Below the pieces are notes generated by a model. It saw nothing but the letters and a program-made list of their open reading frames with translations. It did no database searches and was not told where the DNA came from. Source: Flavobacteriaceae bacterium (GTDB lineage: Bacteria > Bacteroidota > Bacteroidia > Flavobacteriales > Flavobacteriaceae). From it: a stretch of DNA of 35,998 bases. The translations under genes and the position numbers were made by a program. The first letter of the stretch is position 1; each line of letters begins with the position of its first letter. Shown one piece after another: positions 32,451 through 35,998 of this stretch. The DNA is taken from positions 1 through 35,998 of the forward strand of contig JALSVQ010000159.1 of NCBI GenBank assembly GCA_027073495.1, read 5' to 3'.

Positions 32451-32783
32451 TTATTTATTCCCATTATTACTAAAATGTAAATTTGATTGAATATAAGCAT
32501 CTACTATTACCTCATCATCTTCATTAATAAAAGGTTGATTGATGTTCCCAAAAAGAATATCTTTATAATTTTTCAACTCTACAGATTTTTCAAATAAAAA
32601 GTTTTGTAAAGAGTAATCTTGGGATAAATTTATTTCTGAATAATGAAATACAGATCTAATTCTTTTAAAACCTTTTTTTCGAGCCACAGAAAATGTTGAA
32701 GCAAACTGTTTTGCTTTTTCAATACCTTCATATTTATTATTAGATAAAGGCTCTACACTTAATTCGTTAAACATCAACTCCAT
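32451..32783 (-). CDS. Upstream fragment of an unknown gene between the AAA ATPase and hsdR
   Basis: This 110-residue fragment (MELMFNELSVEPL, then FASTFSVARKKGFKRIRSVF, then NQPFINEDDEVIVDAYIQSN) ends at a TAA. In the same frame the sequence continues sensibly for 167 codons, so the TAA is probably a nonsense mutation (GAA or AAA to TAA would suffice). Its start lies one base after the stop of the AAA ATPase gene, so the trio DUF262 - AAA/DUF3696 - this protein is tightly coupled. I know similar three-gene sets in Bacteroidota but no named function for this member. Confidence 0.65.
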   Translation of the reverse strand: MELMFNELSVEPLSNNKYEGIEKAKQFASTFSVARKKGFKRIRSVFHYSEINLSQDYSLQNFLFEKSVELKNYKDILFGNINQPFINEDDEVIVDAYIQSNLHFSNNGNK

Positions 32784-32784
32784 T

Positions 32785-33915
32785 CTACATTAATTTTGAA
32801 AGTTGATTACTCCATTCATCTAATAAATTATCAGGATAATCACTTAGTGTTCCATTTTTATCAATTCTAATATCAATGATTGAAGAATACTGTTCTTGTT
32901 CTTCTACTATTTTTTTGAAATAGAAAAGTGTTATTTTGTCTTTTAAAGTTGGTTCTTCTTTTACACCAACTCTAATACCATTTACAATATGGTCAGAATG
33001 TGTTTCTATAATAATTTGTACATCATTTTGAGCCACTAAAGCAATCAGTTTTCCTAATTCTGCTTGACCTTTTGGGTGTATGTGACTTTCGGGATTTTCT
33101 ATGATTATCAATGCTCCTTTTCTTGCAGATAATAAAGCCGTAACTACGTGTAAAGCATAAGAGATACCAAAACCTACATTTTCTGGTTTAAATGCATTTG
33201 TTTCTCCAAAAGTTGGTTGGTTAAATTCAAAAGCAAGTTCTACTATATCAGATGTTATATGTTCTGTTTTTACATTTACTTCTGGAGATATTTCGCTTAA
33301 CCATAGATTTACTTGATGAATTAGTTTTTTTACTTTATATTTTTCTCCTTTATTGGTTGAAGTTGTTATTGTATTAGGATGCAAACAATTATCAAAAGCA
33401 ATAGGATCATCTCCATTAATTTGAAGAAAATCTACTGTATATTCTCCTTTTGTACCAAGATTTCTTTCAATAAAAGCATTGGAATAACTTCTTTTGTGTG
33501 AAGATGTAGGTGCAATTCTATCGGCATTTAGATATTGAAAATTATTGGTAAACAATCCTTCATCTTTGCTAATAATTGCTTGATATTCCATTAATTCTTG
33601 TATTGTAAAAATATCTGAACCTTGAGTATAATCAAAAACTAAATTGTGTTGGGTATCAGAGAATTTAATATTAAAAGCCATATTACTTTTATTGTATTGA
33701 TATATTGCGTCTTTAGCATTACCAATACTCACTAAATCACCATTAAGACGAATAATACCATTTTGTATTTTGTCTGATTGTCTTAATAATAACAAAGATT
33801 GAATAAAAGATGATTTTCCTTGACCGTTTAAGCCCAATAACACATTTAAGTTTTTGAGATTAAAGTGTTTCTCTTTAATGGATTTGAAGTTTTTTATTTC
33901 TATTGATTGTATCAT
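32785..33915 (-). CDS. AAA-family ATPase with DUF3696-like C-terminus
   Basis: This 376-residue ABC/SMC-type ATPase resembles RecF/OLD-like proteins of defence islands. Walker A is LLGLNGQGKSSF at residues 26-37. The signature/Walker B region is GALIIIENPESHIHP, where the double acidic residues EN differ from the usual DE and the PE-x-H motif is typical of this class. It is followed by QIIIETHSDHIVNGIRV (switch His). The C-terminal 70 residues, ending DEWSNQLSKLM, resemble DUF3696. The start overlaps the DUF262 stop by four bases (33912-33915, ATGA), so the two are translationally coupled and probably form one complex. Confidence 0.82.
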   Translation of the reverse strand: MIQSIEIKNFKSIKEKHFNLKNLNVLLGLNGQGKSSFIQSLLLLRQSDKIQNGIIRLNGDLVSIGNAKDAIYQYNKSNMAFNIKFSDTQHNLVFDYTQGSDIFTIQELMEYQAIISKDEGLFTNNFQYLNADRIAPTSSHKRSYSNAFIERNLGTKGEYTVDFLQINGDDPIAFDNCLHPNTITTSTNKGEKYKVKKLIHQVNLWLSEISPEVNVKTEHITSDIVELAFEFNQPTFGETNAFKPENVGFGISYALHVVTALLSARKGALIIIENPESHIHPKGQAELGKLIALVAQNDVQIIIETHSDHIVNGIRVGVKEEPTLKDKITLFYFKKIVEEQEQYSSIIDIRIDKNGTLSDYPDNLLDEWSNQLSKLM

Positions 33916-35093
33916 AATCTATCATTTATTACATCTTGAATTATCTCCTTGATGCGGTTGTGTCTAAAATGAGTTCTTTTTTTATCACCTGTTGCACTGG
34001 TCATTGAAGTAAATAAATAACCATCTTCTGCTAATACACTTTTTAAGGTGTTTCGCAAAAGTGTTTTTTTGCTTTTAAGTATTTCCATTTCTTCATCTGT
34101 TAGTAAAGCAAATTGTGTAGATAAGGCATCAAAATAGGCTTTGTTTATAGGTGGTATTCTGTTGTATTTACGATATACTTTTCTAAATGCTTCTCTACCG
34201 AATATTGCTTTTGCCAATTTCATAGATTTAGAAAATTGTGTTTTAATTTTTTCAAGTTCTTCTTCTGACTTATCATAAATTGCTGCCATTGCATTGCTCA
34301 TATAAGTGTCTAAATCTTGACCAAATTGTTTAGTACCATAATTTTGAACACCTAACACGTAAAAGCCTAAGAAACGATTGGCAAAATCACGGTCTAACAT
34401 TCTGTGGGTTTTTATTTTCCGTTGGGTGGCTTTTATAAATTCTTCATTTCTTGCTAATTCGGTAACAAATTTTGATGGTCTGCCTTGATATAATGCGTGA
34501 CGAATTTCTTGTGGTTCTAAAACTAAACCGCCTGTATTAATTCTTTTAAAAATATTAAATTTTACATCTTGAGGTGTCCCTGGCATTATTTTATAAATAA
34601 CTACTTGCGTTTCTTCTATTTGTCTTTGCAAATTGAGGGGTAATTCATCCCAAGTTTTTCCATTTAAGTGTGTTAGAAATTCTAAATTTTTTAATGGTTG
34701 CTTTCTGAAAATAAAATTACGAATACTACTTAACCTTTGTAAACCATCTACGATAAGCCAATTATTATCGTCACTGGCATCAAAGAAAAAGGCAGGTAAT
34801 GGGAAGCGTATTAAAATACTTTCTATTAATCTGCTTTGTTGTGTTTTATCCCAAAGGTCATCTTTACGTTGAAAATAATCGGAAGTATCAAGTTGTACAC
34901 TATTACTTTTAATACGTTTAATTAGCGTATCTAAAGAAGGTGTTTTTGTTTCTATTTTTATTAATGTAGGGTCAAAAGGATTTTCCATTAACTCAATAGT
35001 AGGGTCTTCAATATCTTTTTCTACATCATTTTCTGCTCCACCGTCATAGATGTACTTTTCTTCTTCTGTATTGTTATTTGTAATGTCTTCCAT
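33912..35093 (-). CDS. DUF262 (ParB/sulfiredoxin-like) domain protein
   Basis: This 393-residue protein has an acidic N-terminus (residues 1-40), followed by the DUF262 domain. The signature is IVDGLQRL at about 114-121 (DGQQR-like motif), preceded by SDYFQRKDDLWD and SRLIESILIRFPLP. This is the fold of the GmrS half of the GmrSD restriction enzyme and of ParB nucleotidases. It lacks the DUF1524 HNH half, so cannot be a GmrSD nuclease on its own. Pairing with the coupled AAA ATPase suggests a two-part sensor/effector. It sits in the type I operon, 12 bases after the RhuM gene. Confidence 0.82.
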   Translation of the reverse strand: MEDITNNNTEEEKYIYDGGAENDVEKDIEDPTIELMENPFDPTLIKIETKTPSLDTLIKRIKSNSVQLDTSDYFQRKDDLWDKTQQSRLIESILIRFPLPAFFFDASDDNNWLIVDGLQRLSSIRNFIFRKQPLKNLEFLTHLNGKTWDELPLNLQRQIEETQVVIYKIMPGTPQDVKFNIFKRINTGGLVLEPQEIRHALYQGRPSKFVTELARNEEFIKATQRKIKTHRMLDRDFANRFLGFYVLGVQNYGTKQFGQDLDTYMSNAMAAIYDKSEEELEKIKTQFSKSMKLAKAIFGREAFRKVYRKYNRIPPINKAYFDALSTQFALLTDEEMEILKSKKTLLRNTLKSVLAEDGYLFTSMTSATGDKKRTHFRHNRIKEIIQDVINDRL

Positions 35094-35105
35094 TGTACTA
35101 TGGTT

Positions 35106-35998
35106 TTATTTTTTATTCTTTTTGCTCAATGCTTTGATGTGTTTGTCAAAGTCTGAGTTTATTTTTTGTGTTCTATTGAATTTATTATATTCTGCAAAGG
35201 CTTTTTTTTCTGCCTGCTTTTTAGATTTTTTACCTAAACCTTCTAATATTTTATATTCGTTAAAGTCTAAGAATTTATTTACACTTTGTGATAGGGTTTG
35301 CATTGTAAAGGTGTTTTCTCTTTCTATTAATCCTTCTATATAATCAAAATAACTTGTTACGGTACGTTCTAACTGTTTTATTTCTTTTTCTTGTAGGTAG
35401 TTTTTGGCTATGGTAGTATCTGTTTTTATTACTCTGCCATCTGGTGAATTTTTAAAAGAAGTTAAACCCATATGTTCTTTGGTGCTATCTGCTTTTAGGT
35501 AGATTATTTCTGCTGCTGTTTTACCTGTAATGGCATAATGAAATTTATTTTGTACAGATGCATAGAAGTTTTTGGTAATTTCTGAATTTCTATCATAATC
35601 TATACTACATTCGGCAAAAATATCGGTTATTTGTTGGTAAATTCTGCGTTCACTGGCACGTATGGAACGAACTCTGTCGAGTAATTCTCTAAAATAGTCT
35701 TTACCAAAGAGTGTTTTACCTTGTTTTAGGCGTTCATCATCTATGGCAAAACCTTTGATTATATACGCTTTAAGGGTTTGTGTTGCCCAAATACGAAATT
35801 GCGTTGCTCTACTGCTGTTTACTCTATAACCAACAGAGATAATGGCATCTAAATTATAGTATTTTGTGTTGTAGTTTTTACCGTCTGAGGCAGTTGTCAA
35901 AAATTCTTTGACAACTGAATTTTCTTTTAACTCTCCATCTTTAAAAATGTTATTTAGGTGGTAACTAATGCTTTGTTTACTTGTGTTAAACAATTCGC
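35106..35998 (-). CDS. RhuM-family protein, 5' end beyond the window
   Basis: The frame is open to the edge of the window (the last sense codons read ELFNTSKQS), so the 5' end lies outside; homologs start about 35-45 residues earlier. The pattern is RhuM: FNTSKQSISYHLNNIFKDGELKENSVVKEFLTTA, the ISVGYRVNSSRATQFRIWA block and a long helical C-terminus with a Lys-rich tail. RhuM was first described near a Salmonella pathogenicity island, and relatives recur inside type I restriction operons. The N-terminal part looks like a DNA-binding (Bro-like) segment. Its function in restriction loci is not known to me. Confidence 0.85.
   Translation of the reverse strand, partial: ELFNTSKQSISYHLNNIFKDGELKENSVVKEFLTTASDGKNYNTKYYNLDAIISVGYRVNSSRATQFRIWATQTLKAYIIKGFAIDDERLKQGKTLFGKDYFRELLDRVRSIRASERRIYQQITDIFAECSIDYDRNSEITKNFYASVQNKFHYAITGKTAAEIIYLKADSTKEHMGLTSFKNSPDGRVIKTDTTIAKNYLQEKEIKQLERTVTSYFDYIEGLIERENTFTMQTLSQSVNKFLDFNEYKILEGLGKKSKKQAEKKAFAEYNKFNRTQKINSDFDKHIKALSKKNKK

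Noticed and set aside
35106-35998. hsdM or hsdS within the type I locus
   Set aside because: No methyltransferase (NPPF/GxGxG) or paired target-recognition domains occur on the minus strand here. They must lie outside the window if present.

Overview
The window looks like a chromosomal segment of a low-GC member of the Bacteroidota, most likely Flavobacteriia. Genes lack Shine-Dalgarno leaders, several are preceded by the Bacteroidota -7 element TAnnTTTG, and the ordinary genes are typical of the group: a GH3-family protein, an RlmF rRNA methyltransferase, an S8 lipoprotein protease and a large signal-peptide-bearing beta-rich surface protein.

Layout. (1) Core genes at 1-2313: the tail of a GH3-family gene, an MscS-type channel and rlmF. 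(2) A small mobile element at about 2320-8330: tyrosine integrase, Fic protein, 42-bp tandem repeats, a gene broken by three frameshifts, an excisionase-like HTH protein, a probable Rep-like protein, a KilA-N remnant, a structured non-coding stretch and an unknown membrane-anchored protein. It lies next to tRNA-Leu and tRNA-Gly. (3) mutS at 8703-11333, minus strand. (4) A cassette-like region at about 11500-20430: a GNAT acetyltransferase, a type III restriction-modification locus (XRE regulator, Mod, DinD-like protein, Res) and a membrane-anchored MutS-related ATPase. Two related palindromic repeat families bracket the restriction locus. (5) Core genes at 20738-26725: MBL-fold hydrolase, S8 protease and a large convergent surface-protein gene. 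(6) A second defence island at 26932-35998, all minus strand: RhuM, DUF262, AAA/DUF3696 ATPase, an unknown protein, type I HsdR, the N-terminal half of a prokaryotic Argonaute, and a toxin-antitoxin-chaperone (TAC)-like trio whose toxin has lost its N-terminus.

The accessory regions are visibly decaying while core genes read through cleanly. The type III mod gene is split by an in-frame TAG, the unknown gene next to hsdR by an in-frame TAA, one mobile-element gene carries three one-base frameshifts, and the Argonaute and toxin fragments abut as if one deletion removed the Argonaute catalytic half and the toxin start. A decayed copy of a piece of the large surface-protein gene marks the inner edge of the second island.

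The two most novel-looking items are the Argonaute/TAC junction inside a type I restriction operon, and the paired hairpin repeats that delimit the type III cassette and carry a promoter. All functional assignments come from reading motifs and remembered family patterns; no database search was run.
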